Translations under genes and position numbers: made by a program
Assembly (NCBI GenBank): GCA_009785345.1
Contig: WQWL01000002.1
Span: 1 to 64,000 of the forward strand
Length of the DNA stretch: 64,000 nt
Source: Oscillospiraceae bacterium
Lineage (GTDB): Bacteria > Bacillota > Clostridia > Oscillospirales > Oscillospiraceae
Reading direction: 5' to 3'
Notes under the pieces: model-generated
Seen by the model: the letters and a program-made list of their open reading frames with translations, nothing else
The model's database searches: none
What the model was told of the DNA's origin: nothing
Shown here: positions 1 to 6,961 of the stretch, piece after piece
Layout: the number at the start of each line of letters is the position of its first letter
Numbering within the stretch: the first letter of the stretch is position 1

Positions 1-1
1 C

Positions 2-106
2 AAAGCGTGGACTTGTTCGAGAAACTCTGCCAATATGTCTGTGGATTGGCAATTCACTACTGACGATGCGCGAATTAAGCTGAAACACTTGTATCCGAAA
101 ATTTAA
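2..106 (+). pseudogene. IS630-family transposase, C-terminal end (partial at window edge)
   Basis: The plus-strand frame entering the window encodes about 34 residues ending in WQFTTDDARIKLKHLYPKI and a TAA stop at 104-106. The WQFTT-DARIKLK-LYP ending is what I recognise as the conserved C-terminus of IS630-type DDE transposases. Only the tail is visible, so I cannot tell whether the element is intact upstream. The stop lies only 8 bases before the convergent stop of the transglutaminase-like gene, so no terminal inverted repeat fits between them. Typed as a fragment because only the 3' end is in view. Confidence 0.65.
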
Positions 107-114
107 ACTTTACA

Positions 115-1872
115 CTACACTAGGATTGGTGGTTGACCTTCCCTAACTTCAAGAAGATAGTATGTGCTTCTATTTTGTTGTACAATCTCGAACCGGTCAC
201 CTCGTATTTCTACACGACCGTTATTAATACGAAACACACTAAACGCTGACCCTCTCCCAATATTACTCGCAAAATTAAACGCAAGCCAATAGGTGTTTAC
301 CAAATTACCTTCAGTAATGATAAATTCAGCTAAGGAAGATTCTGCCTCACCGGTTACTGAGATATAAGTACGTGCCCTTGCACCACATGGTGCAACAACA
401 GTAATCATATGCTCTCCTGCTCTATGCAGGGTCACAGGCACTGATATTCTGTTGCCTGATACTGCCATTTGATTGTGTTGAATTACAGCTCCACTATTGT
501 CGCTACTTTCCCATATAAGAGAAGTGTGGTCAGTCACTCTGGAAGAAAACGTACCATTAATTGTGATTGTATCACCTACAGCTGCACGATTGTTATGTTC
601 TAATGTCATATGTGTACGATGTACTGTCCTCCTTCTTGTTCCTAGCACACCAAAACCATCGATAAAATGTGTTCTAGAAAGCGCAAGGCAAGACACATCG
701 AACCACGCATCTGAATAGTTATATCCTGGGAAAGAGGCGAATGGCTCTACCTGTGTTCTGATTCCATCACGTATAGCATATGAAGCCCCTGAAGTCGTAT
801 CGATCGCAATCCAAAATCCTTCATCTCGCAGAAAGACATAATTCCACCCATGATTTGTCATAAAATATTCTACGTCGCTAAGGTTTGTATGCAACATTCC
901 AAAAACAAATTCGCTAGGAATGCCTATAGATCTAAGCATAACGTTTGTCAACTCTGCAAAGCCTTGGCAAAATGCCTGTCTGGAATTGTAAACAGTAAAC
1001 GGTCTTTGCGTTTCTCCACCAGTTATCCCTGCTTCCCAACGTGCAAGCTCATCAAAATCGTATGCAATATTTTTAGCTATCCACTCATATATGGCAAAAG
1101 CTCTCTCCACATCTGTTCTTGCTCCTGCTGTTATTTGAGTAGCCCTGGTCCGGAGCGTAGCCAACTCAGAAGCAGTAGCCCTTACATCAGGTCCCGATGT
1201 GGATAAAAAGTTGTTCGGGTTCTGTCTATGCAAAATATCCAATTGAATGCGATTATTTGTTAGTACATCCGATTCGTCAAAAAATATTCTTTCTCCAATT
1301 TTTGTTACATAGAGCGTTCTCGCTCTTCCGGTTGAGCTACCTATTGGTCCAACAAAATATCTACCGTTGTGTACATTCATAGTAATCCTGTGTGTTCCTG
1401 TTGGCAGCGATCTTAAATTAATGCCACCAATAAACATGCCATTCTCTACTTGAAGATGGTGGCTACCTAGACCGCCAACCACAATCTGAACCAAATTCAC
1501 ATTAGGAATTGCGGTCGAGCCAAGAAACATAAAATTAGTGCCGTCGATGACGGCCAAAAATTTGTCACTTGTATCAGATACATTCGTATAAAAGATATCA
1601 TGGTATGCAGCAACATTAGACGACGCAGTAATTGATGCTTCACCAATATTTTCCAACATTTCATAAAACAGCTCAAGAGTCATATCTGAAACATCTACTA
1701 CATATTCGGTATCAAGTGCAGGATACTCTGGCTCGAACTCAGACGACTCAACCGCCTCGACCTCCGCCTCTGATACATACTCATCATCAACCAAATACTC
1801 AGCAAACACCGTCATCGGAAAGATTGATAGTGCCAGTACAACTACAAGCAAAATTGCGACAAAACGTTTCAT
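115..1872 (-). CDS. Exported transglutaminase-like domain protein
   Basis: Encodes 585 residues from the ATG at 1872, which has a GAGGG ribosome site 7 bases upstream; the frame is open 51 bases further but without a better start. It begins with a signal peptide (MKRFVAILL... ending FPMTVFA|EY), then an acidic linker, a beta-rich region (about 80-210) and a transglutaminase-like core (about 230-380). The catalytic triad is visible: Cys near 302 in AFCQGFAEL, His near 338 in NHGWNYVF and Asp in IAIDTT. An Ig-like module follows near 430-520. Proteins of this family are extracellular proteases or cross-linkers of cell-wall proteins; the substrate is unknown here. The signal peptide is almost the same as that of the RCC1 protein at 6962-11341, suggesting both leaders share an origin. 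Confidence 0.85.
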   Translation of the reverse strand: MKRFVAILLVVVLALSIFPMTVFAEYLVDDEYVSEAEVEAVESSEFEPEYPALDTEYVVDVSDMTLELFYEMLENIGEASITASSNVAAYHDIFYTNVSDTSDKFLAVIDGTNFMFLGSTAIPNVNLVQIVVGGLGSHHLQVENGMFIGGINLRSLPTGTHRITMNVHNGRYFVGPIGSSTGRARTLYVTKIGERIFFDESDVLTNNRIQLDILHRQNPNNFLSTSGPDVRATASELATLRTRATQITAGARTDVERAFAIYEWIAKNIAYDFDELARWEAGITGGETQRPFTVYNSRQAFCQGFAELTNVMLRSIGIPSEFVFGMLHTNLSDVEYFMTNHGWNYVFLRDEGFWIAIDTTSGASYAIRDGIRTQVEPFASFPGYNYSDAWFDVSCLALSRTHFIDGFGVLGTRRRTVHRTHMTLEHNNRAAVGDTITINGTFSSRVTDHTSLIWESSDNSGAVIQHNQMAVSGNRISVPVTLHRAGEHMITVVAPCGARARTYISVTGEAESSLAEFIITEGNLVNTYWLAFNFASNIGRGSAFSVFRINNGRVEIRGDRFEIVQQNRSTYYLLEVREGQPPILV

Positions 1873-2387
1873 AAAGCAGCCCTCATATTTCCTCAATATT
1901 TTACACATTGCCTTCTCATGCAATGTAATATAAAAGTTAGTGATTATTGCCCATTATATCAATCATCCACCCCCCCACACAATTGTGAGTTTTACACTAT
2001 GTTTTCATCTCTTTGATAATATATTGTAGATTATTTGTGCATTTTCACACACATCGTTGAGTCGATGCCGATATAATGCTAATTCCTATTGGAAATCGTT
2101 GATAGCATTGTGAGGCTATCTTAGTCACATTGGTAACATCACAGCCAACCAAAGCAAAACCCAGCAAGTTCTCCATTGTGATGAGCCTGCTGAGTTCAAC
2201 GTATAAAATTAATTGAAAATCCCTCGATACTTATTGTGTATATTAATAATGAGCTTGGAAGTTTATCCACCAAAGATAGACCTCCAAGCTCATTTTTAGT
2301 TAATAGGTTATGGTGCAAGTATAACTACAATTTCTATCAGGGATCAGTGTAAGTAACCACAGAGCTGACCATAGGGCTAGGCTATCC
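1873..2387. other. 515-base intergenic region between two minus-strand genes
   Basis: Holds a TATAAT-like -10 box for the transglutaminase-like gene on the minus strand (about 1953-1958) with only a poor -35, a run of seven C at 1970-1976, and one copy of the hairpin repeat at 2251-2291. A minus-strand open stretch of about 50 codons at roughly 2050-2215 contains a coding-looking stretch (LVGCDVTNVTKIASQ) but has no ribosome site and no recognised relative. I see no RNA gene here. Confidence 0.5.
2248..2300 (+). repeat. Hairpin repeat, copy 1
   Basis: GAGCTTGGA (2251-2259) pairs with TCCAAGCTC (2283-2291), with an inner TATC/GATA stem, followed on the plus strand by CATTTTTAGTT. It looks like an intrinsic terminator, but the nearest genes on both sides are on the minus strand, so it terminates no visible plus-strand gene. 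Related copies with conserved inner sequence (TTATCC...GATAGACC) lie at 3432, 5419 and 11484. Confidence 0.7.
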
Positions 2388-3236
2388 TCAACTCATTTTA
2401 TTAGCATCAAGTTTTGCTTGCAGTTCAGCTATTTTCGCATCCTTCTCTGCAAGTGTTGCATCTTTCTCTGCAAGCGTTGCATCTTTTTCTGTGACTAAGT
2501 TTTGAACAACACCTTCCCAATGTGTATCACGCTCAATCTCTATATCTCGCTTAAACTGTGCTTCATCATGACGTGCCTTAGACATCATACGCTCAATTTC
2601 CTGTAACCTTTTAGATGTTGTTACGCTACGATATGCTTGTACTGCATCACTCATTGTAGGCACCCCCAATGCATCTATTTCAGATAGTTCTTCTTCTGTT
2701 TTCGCATTAAATAGCTTCAACCATAAATCTCTACCACTGTCTCTGTCGCTCAATGGCGGAAGCTTCTTCAGCTCATAAAAATGTAATACTTGTTTATCTG
2801 TTAGTGGCTCATGTGTTGTTACTTCTAAACATCGAAACTCTGAGTGGAACTTCTTCGAGTCCGGAAACTGGTTGAATCCAAGTATGCTGATGATAATTGT
2901 TCGCGGAAGTAAAGTGTAATCATCACCCTCGTCAATGCCTTTTGAAAATTCCTTCGCCCAGTAAAATAAGCTTCGTTCCGGATAGTTGCTTTGATTTGCC
3001 ACTTGAACTTCAATCCCTATTGCTTGTCCATCTAATTGCATATTTATATCAAGTCTGCAAAACTTCTTACCAAGTTCTTCTGCTGTAATTTCCGGGTTTA
3101 CAATGATAAATTGTTCAATGCTTTCATACTCAATGCTAAGCAGTTCGGCGATGAGCTTTTTCAGCAAATCCTTGTGGTTTGCAAAGAGTAATTTGAAGAC
3201 GGTGTCTCGTGTAAGTGTGTATTTTAGTTTTGCCAT
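2388..3236 (-). CDS. Rpn family recombination-promoting nuclease / PD-(D/E)XK putative transposase
   Basis: Encodes 282 residues. The N-terminal two thirds match the Rpn/PDDEXK_2 family: a TRDTVFKLLFANHKDLL opening, then the nuclease core RLDINMQLDGQAIGIEVQ (about 80-98), where the D and the E-x-Q match the D...E-X-K/Q active site. Family members are RecA-independent recombination-promoting endonucleases that are often found in many copies. The C-terminus (about 215-282) is a charged coiled coil ending in near-perfect EKDATLA heptads, encoded by 21-base tandem repeats at about 2439-2491. A promoter with TTCACA and TATAAT 17 bases apart lies upstream. A broken relative lies at 11560-11812. Confidence 0.85.
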   Translation of the reverse strand: MAKLKYTLTRDTVFKLLFANHKDLLKKLIAELLSIEYESIEQFIIVNPEITAEELGKKFCRLDINMQLDGQAIGIEVQVANQSNYPERSLFYWAKEFSKGIDEGDDYTLLPRTIIISILGFNQFPDSKKFHSEFRCLEVTTHEPLTDKQVLHFYELKKLPPLSDRDSGRDLWLKLFNAKTEEELSEIDALGVPTMSDAVQAYRSVTTSKRLQEIERMMSKARHDEAQFKRDIEIERDTHWEGVVQNLVTEKDATLAEKDATLAEKDAKIAELQAKLDANKMS

Positions 3237-3256
3237 GGTGGGTTTTACCTTTCCAA

Positions 3257-3285
3257 ATTATATCACATTGAAGTAGTGATGTGAA
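3257..3285 (-). promoter_or_regulatory. Promoter of the Rpn-family gene
   Basis: On the minus strand, TTCACA (3285-3280) and a perfect TATAAT (3262-3257) are separated by 17 bases. An inverted repeat TCACAT-N10-ATGTGA spans most of the spacer and could be an operator. The start codon lies 20 bases below the -10 box, so the leader is very short. Confidence 0.55.
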
Positions 3286-3350
3286 TAGTACAAACAACAA
3301 TAATGTCTTGCACTGTGTAATCACAATCGTAGCACAAAACCTTTAAACAC

Positions 3351-3394
3351 TTCAATCCACATTTAAAGCCTTATTTAGGCCTTAATGTGTTGAA
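3351..3394. repeat. Imperfect hairpin in intergenic region
   Basis: TTCAATCCACATTTAAAGCCT pairs imperfectly with AGGCCTTAATGTGTTGAA around a TATTT loop, followed by TTTTCT on the plus strand. It is a good stem but no plus-strand gene precedes it; the function is unknown. Confidence 0.5.
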
Positions 3395-3431
3395 TTTTCT
3401 ACACTTAAGCTATACATATAACACCAAAAAC

Positions 3432-3466
3432 AAGCTCGGAAGCTTATCCGCGCAAGATAGACCTCC
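3432..3466 (+). repeat. Hairpin repeat, copy 2 (degenerate)
   Basis: AAGCTCGGAAGCTTATCC and GATAGACCTCC match the left arm and inner part of copies 1 and 3, but the closing CCAAGCTC arm is missing. Instead, 20 bases further on, there is an unrelated GC-rich hairpin that ends in a similar CTCATTTTGATT tail, as if the repeat had been split or replaced. Confidence 0.55.
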
Positions 3467-3486
3467 CTTTTATTTCATATCTCAAA

Positions 3487-3525
3487 GTCCGCGATTCGTT
3501 GCAACGCAACATTCGCGGACTCATT
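3487..3525 (+). terminator. Strong hairpin with T-rich tail
   Basis: GTCCGCGA (3487-3494) pairs with TCGCGGAC (3513-3520), and GTTGC/GCAAC form an inner stem. The tail is TCATTTTGATT. It has the shape of an intrinsic terminator on the plus strand, but no gene is seen reading into it. Confidence 0.5.
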
Positions 3526-3667
3526 TTGATTAATGCAACTGTTAAAGTCGAGATTCTCACCCCGTTATATCTTTCACCCTCCCCTAGCACAATTGTAGAC
3601 TTTGACAGTATTTTCAACACTTTGACAAGGTTTTGTATGGTTTTGTACATTTATTTTCTCAAAACTA

Positions 3668-3698
3668 TTGACATTAAAGCTACTTGAACCTTTATAAT
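3668..3698 (+). promoter_or_regulatory. Possible promoter of the ParB-like gene
   Basis: TTGACA at 3668-3673 and TATAAT at 3693-3698 are both perfect boxes, but the spacer is 19 bases, longer than the ideal 17. The ParB-like start is at 3780 with GGAGG 8 bases upstream. Confidence 0.4.
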
Positions 3699-3779
3699 GT
3701 ATATAACCCAAACTACGAGCGTAATTTGCGGTACATTAAATTGATATAGGCTTATTTTAAGCCTTCGGAGGAAAGACAA

Positions 3780-4646
3780 ATGCAAAAAATAATTATTGAC
3801 GAAGAGTTTGAGCGTATCTTACCAAAACTCGACGAACAAACATACGCGTGGCTGGAAGAAAACATACTGGAATATGGGTGCCGTGAGCCACTTGTGCTGT
3901 GGGACGGTATATTAATTGACGGACATAACAGATATAGCATACTACAAAAACACGACTTGTCGATTAATACCATTAATATGGAATTTGACTCCAGAGATGA
4001 GGTGCTCATCTGGATAATCTCAACCCAAGTTGCGCGACGAAATCTAAACCCCCTACAGTTGAGTTTTTATCGCGGTTTGCATTATCACGCTGATAAAAGG
4101 ATTGTTACGAACGCTGGTGGCAAAAATCAATATGATGAAATTGCATCAAAAAATCAGCTTGAACCTCAAAATGAGGTTCATCCTCAAGGCTTGCAAATAG
4201 AGGGCCCAACAGCCATGCGTCTTGCTGAGCACTATAATGTATCGCACAGTACAATTTCACGTGATGCTCAACTCGCAAATGCAATCAGCGCAATTGGAGA
4301 AATTTCTCCTGATGCAAAAAAGGACATCCTCTCAGGCAAAACTCATATTACCAGAAAACAGTTACACGAACTTGCAACCGGCAATAATGAGGATGTATCA
4401 GATATTGTAGATAAAATAGTTGATGGAAGATTTGAAAGTGGAAGACCCGGGTCAGGATCCGGGACGTCAAACGGCGGTTCAATAGGTTCAGGCGCCCTAC
4501 GTCCGTGGGAAGTTCAGTTTAGTAAAATGACAGATGAGTTTCGTAAGGTTATGAGAAATCACGCAAACGCTGACGACACAGAGCTCGTACGCTCTGCACT
4601 AAAGCAATACATCGGAATGTTGGAAGAGCTTTATCAAAGCATTTAA
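3780..4646 (+). CDS. ParB/Srx-fold N-terminal domain protein with HTH
   Basis: Encodes 288 residues after a clear GGAGGAAAGACAA ribosome site. Residues 1-100 resemble the ParB N-terminal (ParB/Srx) fold, with the ILIDGHNRY segment near 45 matching the conserved G-H-x-R box that binds nucleotide in this superfamily. Residues about 130-165 (MRLAEHYNVSHSTISRDAQ) form a helix-turn-helix, followed by a Gly/Ser-rich linker (about 220-242) and a helical C-terminus. Such solitary ParB-like proteins usually act as DNA-binding regulators or mobile-element proteins rather than in chromosome partition; no ParA partner is present. A 15-base stretch of its 3' part (AAAATGACAGATGAG) recurs at 6887-6901. Confidence 0.75.
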   Translation: MQKIIIDEEFERILPKLDEQTYAWLEENILEYGCREPLVLWDGILIDGHNRYSILQKHDLSINTINMEFDSRDEVLIWIISTQVARRNLNPLQLSFYRGLHYHADKRIVTNAGGKNQYDEIASKNQLEPQNEVHPQGLQIEGPTAMRLAEHYNVSHSTISRDAQLANAISAIGEISPDAKKDILSGKTHITRKQLHELATGNNEDVSDIVDKIVDGRFESGRPGSGSGTSNGGSIGSGALRPWEVQFSKMTDEFRKVMRNHANADDTELVRSALKQYIGMLEELYQSI

Positions 4647-4734
4647 CAATCCTATATAGACAACCATTGTTTTCGTATGCTATGCTTAGCATAAATCAAT
4701 TAATACCAACATAACACTATAGGAGGCGCGCACT

Positions 4735-5349
4735 ATGGATAAGAATAATCATACAAATGACACCACAGTAAACGAAGCACAACCGGCTTACAATCAGATA
4801 GATGTTAATCAGCAGTATACTTACTCAGATTACATGACATGGGACGATGACAATCGTTGGGAACTAATTGACGGCAAAGCATATATGATGTCGGCACCAA
4901 ATTTTCGACATCAGGATATATTAGGCAACGTATTCAATCAGCTCTATAATTACCTAAAGGATAAAGCATGTAAGGTGTACATAGCTGCACTTGATGTTCG
5001 CTTAAATGCCGACACCCTTGACAACACCGTTGTGCAACCGGACTTGATCATCGTATGTGACCGTTCGATAATTGACGTTGCAGGCATCAAAGGCGTGCCT
5101 GAGATGGTTCTTGAGGTATTATCACCATCGACTTCACGCTATGATCGAACTATAAAATTCAATACATATAAAAATGCGGGGGTGAAGGAGTATTGGGTTG
5201 TTGACCCGGTAGACGAAACCGTTGCTGTGCACGTATTAGAACACGATAAATACATCACACGTGCGTATTCTGTCGAGGACGAAGGTGCCCCTGTTCATGT
5301 TTTAGGCGGCTTTAACGTAAACCTCTCAGAAGTTTTTGCAAATGCCTGA
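4735..5349 (+). CDS. Uma2 family (DUF820) endonuclease-like protein
   Basis: Encodes 204 residues; AGGAGG lies 9 bases before the ATG. The sequence matches the Uma2/DUF820 family, a PD-(D/E)XK nuclease fold: YSDYMTWDDDNRWELIDGKAYMM opening (split here as YSDYMTWDDD and RWELIDGKAY), central VVQPDLIIVCD with the active-site Asp, then EMVLEVLSPST with the Glu, and YKNAGVKEYWVVDP. Length is normal for the family. These genes occur in many copies in some genomes and are thought to be linked to mobile DNA; their targets are unknown. It ends 70 bases before hairpin copy 3, which could be its terminator. Confidence 0.85.
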   Translation: MDKNNHTNDTTVNEAQPAYNQIDVNQQYTYSDYMTWDDDNRWELIDGKAYMMSAPNFRHQDILGNVFNQLYNYLKDKACKVYIAALDVRLNADTLDNTVVQPDLIIVCDRSIIDVAGIKGVPEMVLEVLSPSTSRYDRTIKFNTYKNAGVKEYWVVDPVDETVAVHVLEHDKYITRAYSVEDEGAPVHVLGGFNVNLSEVFANA

Positions 5350-5418
5350 CGCAGTCGTTTTATTTTCACACCATATTTAGAAACATATTATAGCGGTATC
5401 TGCTGTATGCCGCAAAAA

Positions 5419-5466
5419 GAGCTTGGACGTTTATCCGCGCAGGATAGACCCCCAAGCTCATTTTTA
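5419..5466 (+). terminator. Hairpin repeat, copy 3; likely terminator of the Uma2-type gene
   Basis: GAGCTTGG (5419-5426) pairs with CCAAGCTC (5452-5459), with TTTATCC/GGATAGA inside, then ATTTTTAGTTTATAGG. Placed 70 bases after the Uma2-type stop in the right orientation for an intrinsic terminator. The inner bases are shared with copies 1 and 2, which ordinary terminators would not share. Confidence 0.65.
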
Positions 5467-5528
5467 GTTTATAGGTTCTTATATTAATCCCCGTTTAAAA
5501 GCATAGTATCTTTGCGGTATATACAGAC

Positions 5529-5557
5529 TTGACGTTATAACGGTTATTCGTTATAAT
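5529..5557 (+). promoter_or_regulatory. Strong promoter of the HTH/nucleotidyltransferase pair
   Basis: TTGACG at 5529-5534 and a perfect TATAAT at 5552-5557 are separated by exactly 17 bases. The ATG of the HTH gene is at 5578 after GGGAGGG. Confidence 0.8.
5537..5554 (+). promoter_or_regulatory. Probable autoregulatory operator
   Basis: ATAACG-N6-CGTTAT is a perfect inverted repeat lying inside the promoter spacer and -10 box. A further 10-base palindrome CGTTATAACG covers 5533-5542. Position and symmetry suggest binding by the HTH protein encoded directly downstream, as in autoregulated toxin-antitoxin operons; this is inference. Confidence 0.5.
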
Positions 5558-5577
5558 CTAAGTGGGAGGGATTCAAA

Positions 5578-6147
5578 ATGAACATTAATGATCTTTTAGA
5601 ACAAAAAAACATAACAAAATATAAGCTCTCCAAAATCAGTGGTGTTTCTTTTACTACAATTAGTGAAATAACCACCGGCAAAACAAAGATAAAAAACTGT
5701 ACAGGTGAAACCCTATACAAGTTATCAAAAGCACTGGATACAACTGTTGAAAATTTGCTTGCCGAAAGCATGGAGTATCGTCAAAGTTTTGAAACATATA
5801 AAAGTAACGTTTGCCATATGGTAAAAGACATGGGGGACATAGGTTTTATTATCCAAACTTTGGAATCTAATAAAATTCGAACTCTCTACAACAAACGTTG
5901 GTATCCCGAATGTTTATATCTATTGGCAATGGTTGACTACTTATGCAGAGAAAACGACTTGCCCACATGCAATGATTATAACGACATCCGGTCGACTAAA
6001 CTGCACGAGCCTATCTTTCCATTAAGCGTCATCGCTGCGTGTGCGTTTAGTCGTAGTAATCAAGTAAAAGAAAATAGTCTCAAACAGGCAATACCTGAAT
6101 TTATTCGCTTTAACCTTGTAGAAAGCGAGGTGCGTAATGTCCATTGA
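5578..6147 (+). CDS. XRE-type HTH protein, possible antitoxin
   Basis: Encodes 189 residues. Residues 1-60 are a lambda-repressor-like helix-turn-helix (LLEQKNITKYKLSKISGVS, then TISEITTGK and LYKLSKALDTTVENLL). The rest (70-189) is an uncharacterised helical domain. The last 11 bases overlap the start of the nucleotidyltransferase gene, so the two are translationally coupled. The strong promoter with an inverted repeat in the spacer fits autoregulation. The pair resembles HTH plus nucleotidyltransferase-fold toxin-antitoxin modules (AbiEi/AbiEii, MNT-type), but the family is not proved. Confidence 0.7.
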   Translation: MNINDLLEQKNITKYKLSKISGVSFTTISEITTGKTKIKNCTGETLYKLSKALDTTVENLLAESMEYRQSFETYKSNVCHMVKDMGDIGFIIQTLESNKIRTLYNKRWYPECLYLLAMVDYLCRENDLPTCNDYNDIRSTKLHEPIFPLSVIAACAFSRSNQVKENSLKQAIPEFIRFNLVESEVRNVH

Positions 6148-6862
6148 TTCACCTTTTACAAAAGATAATCTTGATAGCTATTTGAGGGAATTAGGAAAAG
6201 AGTTCCGTAAATTAAACGGAACAAAAATGCCCGCAGAAATAATATTGATTGGCGGTGCAGCAATTCTTGCAAATTACACATTTCGCGAAGCAACCTATGA
6301 TATTGACGCAATTATTCTTGCTTCCTCCGCAATGAAAGACGCAATAAATCATGTGGGAGACAAGTTCGGATTGCCGAATGGTTGGCTAAATACAAATTTC
6401 AAAAGAACTGCATCCTTTTCTGACAAGCTTTTAGAAATTTCTGTCTACTATAAAACATTTTCCAATATCCTCACAGTGCGAACAGTTTCAGCCGAATATT
6501 TGGTCGCCATGAAACTCATGAGTGGAAGACAGTACAAAAATGACTTATCCGACATTGCAGGCATTTTGTGGGAGCATAAGAGAAATGGAATTCCTCTTAA
6601 GAAAGAGACCATTAACAATGCAATAGCAACCCTTTATGGTATAAATGCAGCAATCCCACCCATCGCTCAAGAACTTATTGACAATGCTTTCTCAATTAAT
6701 GATTTTGAGGCAGCATATGCAATAATTCGTGAATCAGAAAATCAGGCAAAAGGAATTCTGCTAGACTTTGATAAAAATCACCCTGGAAAATTGAAAAGCG
6801 AGAATATTGATAAAGTCTTGGAACAGGCGAGAAATAAACTAAAAAATAACAATGGCAAATAA
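6137..6862 (+). CDS. Nucleotidyltransferase-fold protein (DUF6036/AbiEii-like), possible toxin
   Basis: Encodes 241 residues. It has the nucleotidyltransferase signature: GGAAIL (about 35-40) followed by TYDIDAII (about 54-61), with the D-x-D metal ligands D55 and D57. The later part (LVAMKLMSGRQYKNDLSDI, about 116-136) is typical of the DUF6036/AbiEii-like group, in which K-x-x-x-G-R-x-K-D is conserved. Such proteins modify tRNA or other targets as toxins in the best-studied relatives. It is coupled to the HTH gene upstream and closed by a strong terminator at 6900, so the two form a complete two-gene unit. Confidence 0.7.
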   Translation: MSIDSPFTKDNLDSYLRELGKEFRKLNGTKMPAEIILIGGAAILANYTFREATYDIDAIILASSAMKDAINHVGDKFGLPNGWLNTNFKRTASFSDKLLEISVYYKTFSNILTVRTVSAEYLVAMKLMSGRQYKNDLSDIAGILWEHKRNGIPLKKETINNAIATLYGINAAIPPIAQELIDNAFSINDFEAAYAIIRESENQAKGILLDFDKNHPGKLKSENIDKVLEQARNKLKNNNGK

Positions 6863-6899
6863 ACTAAATTTTTCTTACCGATACTCTAAAATGACAGAT

Positions 6900-6936
6900 G
6901 AGCTTTGAGGTGATTTCAACCTCAAAGCTCATTTTT
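6900..6936 (+). terminator. Intrinsic terminator of the HTH/nucleotidyltransferase operon
   Basis: GAGCTTTGAGGT (6900-6911) and ACCTCAAAGCTC (6919-6930) form a perfect 12-base stem, followed by ATTTTTAT. It also lies 26 bases beyond the stop of the minus-strand RCC1 gene and may help stop transcription from that side. Confidence 0.85.
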
Positions 6937-6961
6937 ATAGTTAAATTCTCTTGATATACCC

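Larger units (their letters stand above)
3237..3779. other. 543-base divergent intergenic region
   Basis: Contains the Rpn-gene promoter (minus), an AT-rich hairpin at 3351-3394, a degenerate copy of the hairpin repeat at 3432-3466, a GC-rich hairpin at 3487-3520, several TTGACA-like boxes (3599, 3622, 3668) and a TATAAT at 3693-3698 for the downstream ParB-like gene. Short open frames seen here lack ribosome sites and I do not support them as genes. Confidence 0.5.

Noticed and set aside
2050..2215. Minus-strand stretch of about 50 codons with LVGCDVTNVTKIASQ
   Set aside because: Looks partly coding but has no ribosome site, no family and stop codons on both sides; may be an old gene scrap.
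3780..4646. ParB-like protein as a sign of a replication origin or plasmid
   Set aside because: No ParA, parS sites, dnaA boxes or replication gene nearby; it looks like a solitary accessory protein.
2248..5466. Hairpin copies as a CRISPR-like array
   Set aside because: Spacing is irregular (about 1.2 to 6 kb) with genes between; no cas genes.
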